DNA from: Candidatus Thorarchaeota archaeon
GTDB lineage: Archaea; Asgardarchaeota; Thorarchaeia; Thorarchaeales; Thorarchaeaceae
Assembly: GCA_029856425.1 (NCBI GenBank)
Contig: JAHQWZ010000006.1
Location: 1-20,162, forward strand
Length of the DNA stretch: 20,162 bases
Direction: 5' to 3'
Shown: piece after piece, positions 19,713 to 20,162 of the stretch
Layout: every line of letters starts with the position of its first letter
Position numbering within the stretch: the first letter of the stretch is position 1
Notes under the pieces: model-generated
Databases searched by the model: none
The model's input: the letters and a program-made list of their open reading frames with translations, nothing else
Told to the model about the DNA's origin: nothing
Position numbers and translations under genes: made by a program

Positions 19713-20162
19713 ATGGCTGATTCAGGGTTAGGCGATAGCGCCAAACTGCGTTCACCAATTGTCACTGTTCTGGGGCATATTGACCACGGCAAGACCTCTC
19801 TTCTCGATAAGATGCGTGGTACTGCAGTGCAGGATCGAGAGGCTGCTGGAATAACTCAGCACATTGGAGCATCATTCTTCCCCACTGAAACCATTGAGTC
19901 AATCTGTGGGGACCTTCTCAAGAGTACAAAGACCAAGCTGACCATTGACGGCCTCTTATTTATTGATACTCCTGGTCATGAGGCATACCTGAATCTCAGA
20001 AGGCGTGGTGGTGCGATTGCTGATATCGCGATACTGGTCGTTGACATCAATGAGGGCGCACTCACCCAGACCTACGAATCACTGAAGATCCTGCAATCAG
20101 GGAGAACTCCTTTTCTTGTAGCAGCAAACAAATTAGACAAGGTCCCCGGATGGCGAGAAAAG
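19713..20162 (+). CDS. infB: Translation initiation factor aIF5B/IF-2 (partial)
   Basis: Only the first 150 codons are in the window, and the frame continues beyond the right edge. This GTPase promotes ribosomal subunit joining in archaeal translation initiation. The visible G domain has GHIDHGKTSLLDKMRGT (21-37), switch I AAGITQHIGASFFP, G3 DTPGHEAYLNLRRRG and G4 ANKLDKVPGWR. GHIDHGKT with GITQHIGAS is diagnostic for archaeal/eukaryotic IF5B; bacterial IF2 has GHVDHGKT. The N-terminus is short and lacks the long charged extension of eukaryotic eIF5B. GAGGTG at 19701-19706 is the ribosome site. Its promoter is separate from the L24e operon because ndk is inverted in between. Confidence 0.96.
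   Translation, partial: MADSGLGDSAKLRSPIVTVLGHIDHGKTSLLDKMRGTAVQDREAAGITQHIGASFFPTETIESICGDLLKSTKTKLTIDGLLFIDTPGHEAYLNLRRRGGAIADIAILVVDINEGALTQTYESLKILQSGRTPFLVAANKLDKVPGWREK

Noticed and set aside
1..20162. CRISPR arrays, insertion sequences, integrases or attachment sites
   Set aside because: No regular direct repeats with spacers, no transposase or integrase frame and no direct repeat at the tRNA 3' end were seen. The window is core chromosome apart from the orphan methyltransferase.

Overview
The window is archaeal chromosome, and the gene content points to an Asgard archaeon, perhaps Thorarchaeota-like. It has archaeal-type ribosomal proteins (L7Ae, S28e, L24e, L18e), RNA polymerase subunits D and N, aIF2/IF5B-type infB, TATA-box promoters and an intron-containing tRNA. 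It also has an Arf-like small GTPase (a eukaryotic signature protein), sn-glycerol-1-phosphate dehydrogenase for archaeal lipids, and the archaea-specific branch of the mevalonate pathway. The lineage is inferred from gene content only. Coding is dense. Many genes overlap or sit within 15 bases of each other, and most start codons have a GGTG/GAGG-type ribosome binding site.

Layout. 1-850 (minus): the N-terminal part of a SufS-like cysteine desulfurase, running off the left edge, preceded by a small winged-helix protein. 940-5063 (plus): an Elf1-like zinc-ribbon protein, an unlisted 37-residue single-span membrane protein, a small helical protein, a 947-residue Lhr-type helicase and an EngB-type GTPase. 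5066-6154 (minus): a heavily sequon-rich exported, membrane-anchored protein with a GATase-like fold. 6245-7514: a divergent pair, a SWIM zinc-finger protein and an Mre11/SbcD-related phosphoesterase, sharing one symmetric promoter. 7537-7643: tRNA-Pro(CGG) with an intron in the D arm. 7666-9097 (minus): an orphan DNA cytosine-5 methyltransferase co-transcribed with a COG4080-like SPOUT-type protein.

9238-13077 (plus) is a four-gene isoprenoid operon: mevalonate kinase, UbiD-family anhydromevalonate phosphate decarboxylase, and the large and small subunits of phosphomevalonate dehydratase (AcnX). Together they convert mevalonate to isopentenyl phosphate. Facing it, 13084-15990 (minus) is the rpoD-L18e-L13-S9-rpoN-S2 operon. 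Its 5' leader (about 15991-16090) folds into a long K-turn-like hairpin, followed by mutually exclusive hairpins, one of which covers the rpoD ribosome binding site.

16180-20162: the Arf-like GTPase (minus), glycerol-1-phosphate dehydrogenase (plus), the L7Ae-S28e-L24e operon (plus), a perfect 8-bp terminator-like hairpin, nucleoside diphosphate kinase (minus, with a long C-terminal extension) and the first 150 codons of infB (plus). Two lipid steps, isoprenoid precursor supply and the glycerol-1-phosphate backbone, thus lie within 8 kb, interleaved with translation and transcription operons. The most unusual items are the rpoD leader RNA, the tRNA D-arm intron, the four-gene mevalonate operon and the Arf-like GTPase.
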